A stretch of 55,377 bases of DNA, taken from Bacteroidales bacterium. GTDB lineage: Bacteria; Bacteroidota; Bacteroidia; Bacteroidales; UBA7960. This document shows positions 34,664 through 44,144 of the stretch, piece by piece (the stretch's first letter is position 1; each line of letters opens with the position of its first letter). The stretch spans positions 1-55,377 of the forward strand of contig PWJC01000027.1 in the NCBI GenBank assembly GCA_003560165.1, written 5' to 3'. The notes beneath the pieces were generated by a model. The model saw only the letters and a program-made list of their open reading frames with translations, was not told where the DNA came from and ran no database searches. Made by a program: the position numbers and the translations under genes.

Positions 34664-35542
34664 TCAGGAAATGAACCGCCGTTCCCTGAGGATGGTTTCC
34701 ATTTCTGACTGAAGTGCCGAGGCCGCTTCGCGGGCTTTAGTGTCGAAATCATCATCGCTGCCCGCATAAATGATGTTCCGTGAGCTATTGACCAGGATGC
34801 CCACCTGGGCGTTCATGGTTACCTCAGCGACCTCTCTCAGACTGCCTCCTTGGGCTCCTACCCCGGGAATCAGGAAAAAGTGTTCAGGGACCAGTTAGCG
34901 CAACTGGCCCAGCATGGCCGCTTGCGTAGCCCCCACCACAAACATCAGTTGCCCGGGGCTGCCCCATTGCACACATTGTTCCATAACCACCTCAAAGAGT
35001 TTCTGACAGTGGGTGGTCTTATTGTGGGATTTCTCAGCCGGCCCAGGCAGAGAGGGGTGAAGCATCTGAAAATCAAGGGCCCCGTAATTGGAAGTCAGGG
35101 CCAGTACGACGGCCCATTTGCCTGGAAAAGACAAAAATGGCATGATCGAATCCCTGCCCAGGTATGGATTCACCGTCAGGGCGTCGAAGGGCATCGCCTC
35201 AAAAAAAGCTTTTGCATACCTGGTTGAAGAATGCCCGATGTCAGCCCTTTTAGCATCGGCAATGGTGAATACCGGACCGCCGGGATGGACACTCAGGTAC
35301 TGTATGGTCTTTTCCAGGCTCTCCCACCCCTTACTCCCCAATGCCTCATAAAATGCCATGTTGGGCTTGTAGGCCACCGCCAGGTCGATGGTGGCATCGA
35401 TGATGCGTCGGTTGAACTCGAAAACCCTGTCGGCCGGTTCACCTTGTAAGGAAGAAGGGAGGCTTTCGGGCAGGGGGTCAAGTCCGATGCACAAAAAAGA
35501 CCTTTTGTCGAGAATAAGCCGGATGAGTTCCTGTCGTGTCAT
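34664..35542 (-). pseudogene. pyrF: Orotidine 5'-phosphate decarboxylase interrupted by an in-frame stop
   Basis: The first 215 residues are normal group-2 OMP decarboxylase with FLCIGLDPLPES and the catalytic IADAKRADIGHSS. A TAA at 34895-34897 then stops the frame after QLR. The same frame continues without any further stop for 76 codons and encodes the expected C-terminus: LVPEHFFLIPGVGAQGGSL (the phosphate-binding loop), then VTMNAQVGILVNSSRNIIYA, ending at a TGA at 34664. So one nucleotide change breaks an otherwise intact gene; the truncated product would lack the phosphate site. The order purM - prfA - pyrF is the usual Bacteroidota arrangement. A sequencing or assembly error is a real alternative. 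Confidence 0.88.
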
Positions 35543-35553
35543 AAAAGAGGGAG

Positions 35554-36627
35554 TTATGCCACACCTTCCTTGAGCTTTTCGGCATTTTCGGCAACCTGCA
35601 ATGCGTCGATGATCTCCTGGATGTCGCCGTCCATGATCGACGACAGATTGTACAGGGTCAGGCCGATGCGGTGGTCGGTTACCCGGCCCTGCGGAAAGTT
35701 ATAGGTACGTATTTTGGCCGAACGGTCGCCCGACGATACCATGGTTTTGCGCTTCGAGGCGATCTCATCGAGGTACTTCTTGTATTCCATGTCGAAAAGC
35801 CGGGTCCGCAAAACTTTCATGGCCTTGTCCATGTTCTTGATCTGCGATTTCTGATCCTGACAGGAGACCACAATGCCTGTGGGGATATGGGTGAGGCGTA
35901 CTGCCGAATAGGTGGTGTTTACCGACTGTCCGCCGGGTCCCGAGGAACAAAATGTCTCTTTTTTGATATCGCCGGCTTTCAGTTCGATGTCAAATTCATC
36001 AGCTTCGGGCAATACGGCAACGGTGGCAGCAGAAGTATGCACCCTGCCCTGGGTTTCGGTCTGGGGCACCCTCTGTACGCGATGAACTCCCGATTCGTAT
36101 TTCATCACCCCGTAAACGCCCTGGCCCGAAACATTGAAAATGACTTCCTTAAAACCACCAGAAGTGCCTTCGTTCATATCGACCAGTTCGGTTTTCCAGC
36201 CCGAATTCTCACAAAATTTCTGATACATCCGGTAGAGATCGCCGGCAAACAAGGCTGCCTCATCCCCTCCGGTACCAGCCCTGATCTCAACGATGGCATT
36301 TTTGTCGTCCTGGGGGTCGGAGGGTATCAGCATGAGGCGGATCTCCTCCTCGAGGCTGTCCTTGCGCTGCATCAGCGATTCCAGTTCTGCCCTGGCCATC
36401 TCCCTGAATTCAGAGTCCTTCTCGTTGTTGAGCATTTCCCTCGATGAAGCAATGTTGTCGATGACGTTCCTGTACTGGTGGTAAGCCTCTACGATGGGTT
36501 CCAGATCTTTGTATTCCTTGCTGAGCTTAATGTAGCGTTTCATGTCGGACATTACGTCCGGATCGGCGATCAACTCCCCCACCTCGCGGTGACGCTCCTT
36601 GATTGCCTGTAATTTATCCAATAACAT
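35554..36627 (-). CDS. prfA: Peptide chain release factor 1
   Basis: RF1 ends translation at UAA and UAG. From the ATG at 36627 the protein has 357 residues, the standard length. It has the peptidyl-hydrolase GGQ motif ([18 protein letters not shown]), the stop-codon-reading P-x-T region ([20 protein letters not shown]) and the RF-1 domain end. The frame to 36690 upstream is ignored. It lies between purM and pyrF with short gaps, on the same strand. Confidence 0.97.
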   Translation of the reverse strand: MLLDKLQAIKERHREVGELIADPDVMSDMKRYIKLSKEYKDLEPIVEAYHQYRNVIDNIASSREMLNNEKDSEFREMARAELESLMQRKDSLEEEIRLMLIPSDPQDDKNAIVEIRAGTGGDEAALFAGDLYRMYQKFCENSGWKTELVDMNEGTSGGFKEVIFNVSGQGVYGVMKYESGVHRVQRVPQTETQGRVHTSAATVAVLPEADEFDIELKAGDIKKETFCSSGPGGQSVNTTYSAVRLTHIPTGIVVSCQDQKSQIKNMDKAMKVLRTRLFDMEYKKYLDEIASKRKTMVSSGDRSAKIRTYNFPQGRVTDHRIGLTLYNLSSIMDGDIQEIIDALQVAENAEKLKEGVA

Positions 36628-36676
36628 CTTCTTTGTAAATTTGACTGCAAAGGTAAGAAAAAACAGCCAATCCGCA

Positions 36677-37837
36677 TCAGGGGTATGCAAAGCTTCCGTG
36701 GGGGGTGGAAATGGTCAGCATCGGGGTGCGCGAGGGCAATACCTTTCCGACAATCCGGGCTTCGAGCCCGAATTCGGCCGACAAGTCAATGATCTCATGC
36801 GCAAGGCCTTCTTTCACATAGAACTCCATACGGTGCCCCATATTGAACACCTGGTACATCTCCTGCCATGGTGTGGAAGACTCACTCTGAATAAACTGAA
36901 ACAAAGGAGGCGGGTCGAACAGATTGTCCTTGACCACATGGTGGGCGTTTAAAAAGTGAAGTATCTTGGTCTGCCCTCCCCCGCTGCAGTGGACCATGCC
37001 GTGGATATGAAGCCTTGCCAGCTCTAGGATCTTTTTCACTACCGGGGCATAGGTTCGCGTTGGACTAAGCACCAGGCGCCCGATATCGAGCGGCAAGCCC
37101 TCCAATGGATCAGTAAGCCGCTTGCTGCCCACATACACTACTGAAGGGTCGAGACTGTTGTCGTAGGTTTCCGGGTATTTTTCGGCATAGCTGCGATGGA
37201 AGACTTCGTGACGGGCAGAAGTCAGGCCGTTGCTTCCGATGCCGCTGTTGTAGGTGTCTTCGTATGTCGTTTGACCCGACGACGAAAGGCCGACCACCAC
37301 ATCACCGGCCGAGATCCGCTCGTTGGTAATGATCTTTTCGCGGGGTGCCCTCGCGGTCACCGTCGAATCGACAACAATGGTCTGTACCAGATCGCCCACA
37401 TCGGCCGTTTCGCCACCGGTAAGTACCAGCTGGATGCCCAGGCCCCGCATTTTCTCCAAAAAGGCCTCCGTGCCACCGATAACGGCTGCTACCACCTCGC
37501 CGGGTATGCGTTGCTTATTGCGACCTATGGTAGATGACACCAGCATGTTGCCGCTGATGCCCACACAAAGCATGTCGTCGAGATTCATGACCACCGCATC
37601 CTGGGCGATGCCGTGCCAAACCGACAAATCGCCAGTCTCCCGCCAGTACATATAGGCCAGAGACGACTTGGTGCCGGCACCATCGGCATGCATTACGTTG
37701 CACCACGCCGGATCGCCCCCCAGGTGGTCATCCACTACTTTGCAAAAGGCTTTGGGATACAACCCTTTGTCGAGGTCGCGGATGGCCTTGTGCACGTCTT
37801 CTTTTGCGGAGGATACCCCCCGGAGTCTGTACTTCAT
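36677..37837 (-). CDS. purM: Phosphoribosylformylglycinamidine cyclo-ligase (AIR synthase)
   Basis: PurM closes the imidazole ring in purine synthesis using ATP. The 386-residue protein is the longer Bacteroidota form. It has [13 protein letters not shown] in the N-terminal domain, [21 protein letters not shown], and the C-terminal [12 protein letters not shown] and [11 protein letters not shown]. Length and order are normal. It heads the purM - prfA - pyrF operon; the 49-bp gap to prfA has no obvious terminator. Confidence 0.93.
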   Translation of the reverse strand: MKYRLRGVSSAKEDVHKAIRDLDKGLYPKAFCKVVDDHLGGDPAWCNVMHADGAGTKSSLAYMYWRETGDLSVWHGIAQDAVVMNLDDMLCVGISGNMLVSSTIGRNKQRIPGEVVAAVIGGTEAFLEKMRGLGIQLVLTGGETADVGDLVQTIVVDSTVTARAPREKIITNERISAGDVVVGLSSSGQTTYEDTYNSGIGSNGLTSARHEVFHRSYAEKYPETYDNSLDPSVVYVGSKRLTDPLEGLPLDIGRLVLSPTRTYAPVVKKILELARLHIHGMVHCSGGGQTKILHFLNAHHVVKDNLFDPPPLFQFIQSESSTPWQEMYQVFNMGHRMEFYVKEGLAHEIIDLSAEFGLEARIVGKVLPSRTPMLTISTPHGSFAYP

Positions 37838-37870
37838 GAAAGTGAATTTCGAGCCGGGGACACGGCCGGT

Positions 37871-39931
37871 TCAGCTTCTTCCCCTGACTTCATTTTCCCG
37901 GTCTTCCCCTCCCGGAGGTTCCGGGGGGTCGTAATCATCGCGCAATACCCTGAATTCGGTTCGGCGGTTCAGTTGATGGGCCGCATCCCGGTGCGACTCC
38001 TCAGGCAGGCTTTCGATGTAAGCTTCTGTGAGTTCGGTGCCGGCCTCAAAGACAAATCCTTCTCTTTCGATGGTACGTTCAATGACCCGGGGGCGACGTT
38101 TGCCATATCCCCTGGCTTGCAGCCGCTCATTCTCTATCCCTTCGGCTACCAGGTAGTCGACCACCGACTGGGCCCGGCGCTGTGACAGGGTGTCGTTGTA
38201 ATCGTGGGTACCCCGGCTGTCGGTGTGTGAAGCCAGTTCCACTACGATATTGGGATTGTCGAGCATAGTCCTCACCAGTCCGTTCAGCGAATCCTTGAAC
38301 TGGGGCTGCAGCTCCCAGCTGGCAAATTCATACAGTATCTCGGGCAACTCAATGGCGGTGACGGGAATGGGGGAGATATGGACATCCTGCTCCAGGTCGT
38401 GGCTGCGGTCGTAGCCAATGGTTGAAACCCTTTCCCGGCCGGCAAAATAGCCCGATTTATTGACCAGGATCTCGTAAACGGTGTTTTCTCTGACTACTGA
38501 CCTGTCGAACACAAAGCTGCCGTCACGGCCGGTTTCTACCTGGTGGATGGAACCGCCGGAACCAATGAGTTGCACAAGGGCATCGGGAACGGGAGTTTTT
38601 GTGGTGTCGTCGCGTACCACCCCCGAAATCATGAATTCCAGTGGCTGCAGCCCGAACGAATAGATGTCGTAGGCCCCTGTACGCCCCCTGTTCGATGACA
38701 AAAACCCTTCTTCCCTGCCGGGTCTGAACACAATGCCGAAATCATCGGCCGGACTGTTGATGGGCACCCCGAGGTTCTCTGGCTGGCTCCAGCCGTCGGG
38801 TGAGGGTGACGACACGAAAATGTCCAGACCACCCAGTCCGGGATGACCGTCGGAGGCAAAAAACAGGGTGCCGTCTTCCCTTACGAAGGGGAACATCTCA
38901 TTGCCCGGGGTATTGACCGGTTTTCCCAGGTGTTCGGGGTTGGTAAACTCTCCGTTGGGGGTAGGCCGCCTGGCCACCCAGATATCCCTTTCGCCCAGAC
39001 TGCCGGGCATATTGGTAACAAAGTAAAGTTCCATTCCGTCGGGACTGATGGCAGGATGACCCAGTGTAACCAGGCTATCCGTGGTAAGGCGTACCTCCCT
39101 CGGACTCCCCCAGTTGGCGCCTTCGCGCTGGGCCCTGAAAATACGGCATCCCATGTCGGTGTCTTCCGAGCGAAGGCAACGTGTGAAAAACATCTCCGTA
39201 GCCTGTGCGTTGATCGAGGGAGCCCCCTCGTTGTATTCGGTATTGATAGGGCCTTCGTCCAGCAGCGATGGTCTGTCCCAGTCACCGGCCCTGTCCTGGT
39301 AGGTAATAAAGAATGAGGTATGCTGGTTGCCTGTCCATGGATCGGAATTTCGACCCAGGGCATCGTCCCTGGAGGAGGCAAAGATCAGGCTGCTGGCCCG
39401 GTGGTCGGCAAAGGCAGGTGTGAAGTCGTCACGGCGTGAATTGAACAGCCGCACTGCCTCCACCTGATAAGGGGTGGGGTTTTCCATCAGTTCCCTGGCG
39501 AGCTCGACCGACGCAATGCCATGTGGCCCCCGCCAGTCGTCAGGGGCTAATTCGGCAAACCTTTGGTAGTTCTCCAGGGCCTGATCGAATTTTTCATTGG
39601 TCATCATGGCGTCGGCCAGGTAAAGCACGGCCACCGGGTCGGGATAATTGGCCCTGACGGCCCGGTTGAACCAAGCTTCGGCCATCCGGTGGTTGTTGGT
39701 ATAGCGGTGGCATAAAGCGATCTGGAAGATCAGCCGGGTGGCCTCGGCCCTGTCGTTGCGGCGAACCCTGTTATAGGCCCTCTGGTAAAGGTCGATGGCC
39801 TCATGGTATTGCCGCAGTTCGAAAGCCTTTTCGGCCCTTTCAAGGCGACGGTCCTGGGCAATGAGACCGGCAGGCCAAACTGTAAAAAGCAGGGTCGCGG
39901 CAATGACGATCAGCCTGATGGTGGTATTCAT
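37871..39931 (-). CDS. OmpA-family outer-membrane protein with TPR, WD40-like and CRD domains (PorE-like)
   Basis: From the ATG at 39931 the protein has 686 residues: signal peptide (about 1-25), N-terminal TPR-like helices (AEKAFELRQYHEAIDLYQRAY), a PD40/WD40-like beta-propeller (repeats such as GHPAISPDGMELYFVTNMPG and LFFASDGHPGLGGLDIFVSS), a carboxypeptidase-regulatory-like domain (about 470-540), and a C-terminal OmpA peptidoglycan-binding domain (VELASHTDSRGTHDYNDTLS). This is the domain order reported for PorE of the type IX secretion system in Porphyromonas; identity is inferred. It lies beside tatA, not a T9SS cluster. Confidence 0.85.
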   Translation of the reverse strand: MNTTIRLIVIAATLLFTVWPAGLIAQDRRLERAEKAFELRQYHEAIDLYQRAYNRVRRNDRAEATRLIFQIALCHRYTNNHRMAEAWFNRAVRANYPDPVAVLYLADAMMTNEKFDQALENYQRFAELAPDDWRGPHGIASVELARELMENPTPYQVEAVRLFNSRRDDFTPAFADHRASSLIFASSRDDALGRNSDPWTGNQHTSFFITYQDRAGDWDRPSLLDEGPINTEYNEGAPSINAQATEMFFTRCLRSEDTDMGCRIFRAQREGANWGSPREVRLTTDSLVTLGHPAISPDGMELYFVTNMPGSLGERDIWVARRPTPNGEFTNPEHLGKPVNTPGNEMFPFVREDGTLFFASDGHPGLGGLDIFVSSPSPDGWSQPENLGVPINSPADDFGIVFRPGREEGFLSSNRGRTGAYDIYSFGLQPLEFMISGVVRDDTTKTPVPDALVQLIGSGGSIHQVETGRDGSFVFDRSVVRENTVYEILVNKSGYFAGRERVSTIGYDRSHDLEQDVHISPIPVTAIELPEILYEFASWELQPQFKDSLNGLVRTMLDNPNIVVELASHTDSRGTHDYNDTLSQRRAQSVVDYLVAEGIENERLQARGYGKRRPRVIERTIEREGFVFEAGTELTEAYIESLPEESHRDAAHQLNRRTEFRVLRDDYDPPEPPGGEDRENEVRGRS

Positions 39932-40036
39932 AGTAATGGATTCTTTGCTGAACATTGGGTGCATCGGGCAACTTATTGCCAATAGGCTAACGATGGAGAC
40001 AAAAAATAATTGCGGCTGTCCATGGTGGGCAGTTCC

Positions 40037-40567
40037 TCATTCGTTGTTTCTGAGTTCGGGGTAGGGCAAGCCGGAGCTGTCTGCAGCATCGCCGGGGGCA
40101 TCGGTTTGGGGATCCCCACTGCCGCCCCCGGGGTCTTCATCGGCTGAGGCTTCCCGCAATCCCGGCGGGACCCCTGCCCGACCATCAGGGGGTTTCCTGC
40201 TGTTGTCCCCGGCAGGCGGGGGGTTTTTGCTTTCCGGTTGAGGCTGACCTTCGGGATGCCTTTTCCTGTCGGCGGTTTGATCTTCCCTTTTCGTGACAGG
40301 CTTTTCGCTCTCTTCGCTCATCTTTCTCAACCTGTTTTCCACTTCCCTGGCCTCCCTTTCGACCTCCGATGAGTAACGGTGAATTTCGGTATTGATCTCG
40401 CGCTGCACTTTTTTCACCTCGCTCATGCCGCGGCCAATCATCCGGGCGATCTCCGGGATCTTGCCGGGACCAAAAAGCAAAAGCACCAGCAAAAGGAGTA
40501 CCATAATCTCTCCCCCGCTGATCCCAAACAGCAAGGTACCCAAAGGCATTGTCAGCATCAGTTCCAT
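40037..40567 (-). CDS. tatA: Twin-arginine translocase subunit TatA/B family
   Basis: From the ATG at 40567 the protein has 176 residues: a short N-terminal transmembrane helix (GEIMVLLLLVLLLFGPGKIP), the FGPxKIPE hinge, an amphipathic helix with IARMIGRGMSEVKKVQRE, and a long low-complexity tail rich in proline, glycine and acidic residues (about 95-176) that is longer than usual. TatA/B form the pore or receptor of the Tat protein export system. TatC is not in this window. Confidence 0.88.
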   Translation of the reverse strand: MELMLTMPLGTLLFGISGGEIMVLLLLVLLLFGPGKIPEIARMIGRGMSEVKKVQREINTEIHRYSSEVEREAREVENRLRKMSEESEKPVTKREDQTADRKRHPEGQPQPESKNPPPAGDNSRKPPDGRAGVPPGLREASADEDPGGGSGDPQTDAPGDAADSSGLPYPELRNNE

Positions 40568-40721
40568 GTACAAAAATAATGCTTATTACCCAATATACAT
40601 AGCAAAAAACAGGGCACCAATTACCCTGAGTACCGGAGTGGCCAGGAATGCCCTGTGCGATGGCTTGCCGTGAAAGTTCATAGGAAGCCGGCTGACCCGG
40701 CGCAAATGAAAAAAAATCATG

Positions 40722-40729
40722 TATATTTA
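40722..40729 (+). promoter_or_regulatory. -7-like element for the MFS gene
   Basis: TATATTTA matches TAnnTTTG at seven of eight positions and lies 56 bp before the ATG at 40786. No -33 TTG is evident, so the call is weak. Confidence 0.3.
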
Positions 40730-40785
40730 CGTCACGATTTTGCCGCAGGCTCCAAGTATTGAAATTTTCTGACACCTACTTGCCC

Positions 40786-42393
40786 ATGCTAGCCTTTCAG
40801 AAGAACCTGACCAACGGCTTTTACGCCATGCTGAGTTTGCCCGACACCGCCATGGGTTTCGGACTGGCGGTACAGATAGCTGCCCTGAGCTGGCTTCTGA
40901 GTACGCAATACGGGCTGGAGATCCGTGACATCGGTCTGGTGTGGGCAACCGGCCCCCTGGCCGGCATCATTGGGCAGGTGGTCATCGGCATCATCAGCGA
41001 CAAAGTCTGGATCTGGAACGGAAGGCGCAGGGCCTTTATCTGGATCGGCGGGGTGCTGGCGGCACTCGGGCTTCTGGCCCTGCCCAATATCGGGGTCATT
41101 CAGGCCTCGATGGGGCTGGACGGAATACTGGGCGTGGCCATTGTGGTATCGCTGACCATCGACCTGGCCATCAACGTGAGCTTCAACCCCACCCGATCCA
41201 TTATTGCCGATGTCACACCCGAAGGGAGGCCCAGGACCAAAGGCTATACCTGGATGCAAACCGTTTCGGGCTCCTTCGGCGTGCTGGCCTACCTGATCGG
41301 AGCCGTTTGGGACAACTACATCCTGATCTATTTCGGGGTGATCCTGGTATTTCTGTTCTCAGTGGTACCGCCTTTCTTTATCAAGGAGCCCAAACACCTG
41401 GGCCACTATGGCAGGGGCGAAAAAGAGGCCGAAGAGGCCGAAGAGGCCAGCCGTGCTGCCCGCAGCCAGCAAAAAGACCGGGTAAACGAGGCTTCCCTGA
41501 CCGAGATCATGAAGACCATACTTCCGCTCTGGGGTTTCCTGCTCTATGCCATTTATGGCATTTTCGGCCGGCTGGGCCTGATCCCCCGCATACCCTATTA
41601 CGGTTTTGAGATCTTTTGCCTGGCTTTGACCGCCGGCCTGATCATATACACCATGACCCGCAGGGAGGAAGGCCTGTCGAGGGAAAAGGACGGGCTTACC
41701 GGCTTTCGCAAGGTGCTGGCTGCTCATTCCTTTACCTGGATCGGGGTCCAGACCATGTTCATCTATATGTTCGTGTTCGTGCGTTACCGGGTCCCTGAGC
41801 TGGCCGATGTGGAGGTGGATCCGGAAGCACTGGTAGAAGCTGGCGAATTAACGGCTGCCCGTATCCAGGATATCAATGAAACCATCGGGCGCATCGTCAA
41901 CTGGAGTTTTTTTTCGCTGAACCTGGTAGCTGCCATCATCCCCGTAATGATCCTTGAACCCCTGGCTGCCAGGTTTGGCCGCGTCAGGACGCATACGGTA
42001 AGCATTGCCATCATGGCCCTGGGCTATTACGGCATCCTCCAGTTCGGTTTTACACCGGCCATCATTTACGCCATGATGGTGATCGTGGGCGTCGGATGGG
42101 CAGCCACCATCAGCCTGCCCTTTGCCATCATGTCGCAAAAGATACCCCAATCGCGCATGGGCCTTTATATGGGGCTGTTCAATTTGTCGGTGGTACTTCC
42201 GCAATTTGTATCGAGCTTTGGCGTTGGCGAGGTGGTTGACGATGCCGAGAACAAGGGCATCATCTTTATCGTTGCCGCCATCACCGTGGGTATTTCGGCC
42301 CTGCTATGGGCTTTTGTCAAAGAACCCAAAGACGTATTCACCAAACATCCGGTGTTGGCCAGCAATGGTATAGACGATGCCGCTGAGTCCTGA
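40786..42393 (+). CDS. MFS transporter, SLC45/sucrose-permease-like
   Basis: From the ATG at 40786 the protein has 535 residues and about 12 predicted membrane helices. The N-terminal half resembles the glycoside-pentoside-hexuronide/SLC45 group: LPDTAMGFGLAVQIAALSWL, the MFS motif GIISDKVWIWNGRRRAFIWI, and FNPTRSIIADVTPEGRPRTK. A charged cytoplasmic loop (GEKEAEEAEEASRAARSQQK) separates the halves. It probably imports a sugar or glycoside with a cation; the substrate is not known. The frame extends upstream to a TTG at 40759, but the ATG fits better. Confidence 0.87.
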   Translation: MLAFQKNLTNGFYAMLSLPDTAMGFGLAVQIAALSWLLSTQYGLEIRDIGLVWATGPLAGIIGQVVIGIISDKVWIWNGRRRAFIWIGGVLAALGLLALPNIGVIQASMGLDGILGVAIVVSLTIDLAINVSFNPTRSIIADVTPEGRPRTKGYTWMQTVSGSFGVLAYLIGAVWDNYILIYFGVILVFLFSVVPPFFIKEPKHLGHYGRGEKEAEEAEEASRAARSQQKDRVNEASLTEIMKTILPLWGFLLYAIYGIFGRLGLIPRIPYYGFEIFCLALTAGLIIYTMTRREEGLSREKDGLTGFRKVLAAHSFTWIGVQTMFIYMFVFVRYRVPELADVEVDPEALVEAGELTAARIQDINETIGRIVNWSFFSLNLVAAIIPVMILEPLAARFGRVRTHTVSIAIMALGYYGILQFGFTPAIIYAMMVIVGVGWAATISLPFAIMSQKIPQSRMGLYMGLFNLSVVLPQFVSSFGVGEVVDDAENKGIIFIVAAITVGISALLWAFVKEPKDVFTKHPVLASNGIDDAAES

Positions 42394-42437
42394 CCGGTCA
42401 CAGAAAACGATAAGTCTGTCTGCTTAATGCACTATCT

Positions 42438-43457
42438 ATGTACAACAAACTGATCAACAACATACGCCCCCTTGGCTTTACCTGGGAAACCAGCGACCCC
42501 TTCCTGTTCTGCGTGCACCACCAGGACGATTACCCGGCCGGCAACGAAGAGTTCGGACCAGCCGCTTCGCTCCGGGACAGGGCACTGGGGCAGGACTTCT
42601 CGGCCAGCAATCCCTGGCGAATGTATCACGGAGAACGGATCCCCGGCTTTCCGGCCCATCCCCACCGGGGTTTTGAGACCGTGACGGTGGTGCTAAAAGG
42701 CTTCGTCGACCATTCTGATTCGCACGGAGCGGCCGGCAGGTACGGTCAGGGCGATGTACAATGGATGACGGCAGGGGCCGGCCTTCAGCATTGCGAGATG
42801 TTCCCTTTGTTGAACCGCGACAGCGGAAACCCTTTGGAATTGTTCCAGATATGGCTTAACCTGCCGGCAGAGCGGAAATTTGCCGACCCCCATTTTGCCA
42901 TGCTGTGGGCAGAGGACATCCCTGTGCTGACTTCTTCGGATAAAAACGGGAAGTCCACATCGGTGAACCTCATTGCCGGAACAATGGGGCAGGTGTCGCC
43001 CCCCCCCCCGGCCCCCGATTCCTGGGCAGCCGAACCGGCCAATGAGGTCGGCATCTGGCTGATCACCATGGAGGCAGGGGCCAGCTATACCCTGCCCAAA
43101 GCCTCTCCGGGCGTGAAACGGTCGCTGTATTTTTACGAGGGGAACAAGTTGCTGCTTGCAGGCATCGGAATCGAGCCCCGTCACTCGGTCGAGTTGCTGG
43201 CAGACCAGGAGGTAACTGTCGGGAACGGCGACTCCCGGGGCAGCATGCTGGTATTGCAGGGACAGCCCATCCGCGAGCCGGTGGCACAGTACGGCCCCTT
43301 TGTCATGAACACCCAGGCCGAGGTACAACAGGCCATTGACGATTACCGCAAGACCCAATTCGGGGGCTGGCCCTGGCCCCGCCCCGACCATGTGCACAAA
43401 GCCCGGCAGGGCAGGTTTGCCAGGTATGCCGACGGCCGCGAATCCCGGCATAGCTGA
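42438..43457 (+). CDS. Pirin-family protein (cupin)
   Basis: The 339-residue protein has the pirin double cupin. The N-terminal metal-binding cupin contains FPAHPHRGFETVTVVLKG, VQWMTAGAGLQHCEMF and a second histidine-rich strand. Pirins bind iron and some degrade quercetin or act as redox sensors. An uninterrupted run of 11 cytosines lies at 42999-43009, encoding SPPPPAPD in the inter-domain linker; slippage there would frameshift the protein. It is convergent with the DUF6249 gene across a terminator hairpin. Confidence 0.92.
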   Translation: MYNKLINNIRPLGFTWETSDPFLFCVHHQDDYPAGNEEFGPAASLRDRALGQDFSASNPWRMYHGERIPGFPAHPHRGFETVTVVLKGFVDHSDSHGAAGRYGQGDVQWMTAGAGLQHCEMFPLLNRDSGNPLELFQIWLNLPAERKFADPHFAMLWAEDIPVLTSSDKNGKSTSVNLIAGTMGQVSPPPPAPDSWAAEPANEVGIWLITMEAGASYTLPKASPGVKRSLYFYEGNKLLLAGIGIEPRHSVELLADQEVTVGNGDSRGSMLVLQGQPIREPVAQYGPFVMNTQAEVQQAIDDYRKTQFGGWPWPRPDHVHKARQGRFARYADGRESRHS

Positions 43458-43476
43458 GTTCCCTGGCCAAGGAAAA

Positions 43477-43523
43477 CCCCCGGGAACTTCCGGCTCATGA
43501 AGGAACCGGAAGCTTCGGGGGGG
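43477..43523. terminator. Bidirectional hairpin between pirin and DUF6249 genes
   Basis: CCCCC (43477-43481) pairs with a downstream G-run (43517-43523), and CTTCCGG (43487-43493) pairs with CCGGAAG (43506-43512) around a 12-nt loop. The stem is GC-rich and sits between two convergent genes; no clear T-run follows on either side. A transcription-ending role is likely but inferred. Confidence 0.6.
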
Positions 43524-43572
43524 TGAATGGAAGCCTTCTGCAGCCCGGGATCATCACCGATTCGGCCGTTGT

Positions 43573-43998
43573 TCACTGACCCTGTTCGTTCTTCTCCCTT
43601 TGGATGTATTTCCGCTCAAGGAAAAACGACAGAAGCAACCCGATCCCGCCAAAAAACAGTACGGATGCTCCATAAATAATGTTTACGGTTTCCCGCACAT
43701 GGAAGGCCATCCAGGACGTTTCAGGAATAGTGCCCAGCCAGTGCCGGCTGATCAAAAAGCCGGACAGCAGTCCAAAGCCCAAACCGATCAGCAGGATGGA
43801 GGCCTTAAGGCTGTTGAAGGATCTTTTTTGGTATAACGGGAATGGGGCATTCCGCAATAAGCCTGGGGCCTCTCCGGGATGTCCCATCTTTTCTATCATC
43901 AGCATACGCTCCCGGCGTCGCACAAAAAGTTCCACAATCCTGTAGACCCCAAGGGTTACGATTCCAAAAATGACGGGAATAAAAATGAATTCGAGCAT
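43573..43998 (-). CDS. DUF6249-type membrane protein, divergent from an ECF sigma gene
   Basis: From the ATG at 43998 the protein has 141 residues: an N-terminal helix (IFIPVIFGIVTLGVYRIVEL), a basic cytoplasmic stretch with RRRERMLMIEKMGH, and two more helices (ASILLIGLGFGLLSGFLI, then IIYGASVLFFGGIGLLLSFFL), ending in a basic tail. The arrangement is that of DUF6249 proteins, whose function is unknown. An ECF-type promoter (44043-44067) with exactly the same architecture as that of the sigma gene drives it outward. So it is likely part of the same regulon. Confidence 0.75.
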   Translation of the reverse strand: MLEFIFIPVIFGIVTLGVYRIVELFVRRRERMLMIEKMGHPGEAPGLLRNAPFPLYQKRSFNSLKASILLIGLGFGLLSGFLISRHWLGTIPETSWMAFHVRETVNIIYGASVLFFGGIGLLLSFFLERKYIQREKNEQGQ

Positions 43999-44042
43999 GA
44001 GGGTAGGTTTTAAGTTAAAAATGAGCTTTGTTTGTATGTTTT

Positions 44043-44067
44043 GACGCAAGCACTTGCTCCTGGTTAC
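44043..44067 (-). promoter_or_regulatory. ECF-type promoter for DUF6249 gene
   Basis: On the minus strand GTAACC (44067-44062) is followed after exactly 15 bp by CGTC (44046-44043) and then AAAA. The -35 AAC core and -10 CGTC pattern is typical of ECF sigma factors. The nonamer GCGTCAAAA and the GTAACC are shared with the sigma-gene promoter on the other strand. The leader to the ATG at 43998 would be about 38 nt. Confidence 0.72.
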
Positions 44068-44116
44068 ACATGGTTGCGGACTGAATGCAAAATGAGCGAC
44101 AACAATGCTTTTTTTT

Positions 44117-44144
44117 GTAACCAAACAATAAAGCCTGCGTCAAA
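44117..44144 (+). promoter_or_regulatory. ECF-type promoter for the sigma factor gene (autoregulatory)
   Basis: On the plus strand GTAACC (44117-44122), 15 bp, then CGTC (44138-44141) and AAA. The transcription start would fall near 44148, only a few bases before the ATG at 44155. This supports the ATG at 44155 over the upstream ATG at 44092, because the promoter would otherwise sit inside the coding sequence. Confidence 0.72.

Noticed and set aside
34895-34897. TAA in pyrF read as a sense codon (recoding)
   Set aside because: Many other genes in the window, for example miaA's neighbour and yajC, end in TAA at the expected length, so the code is standard.
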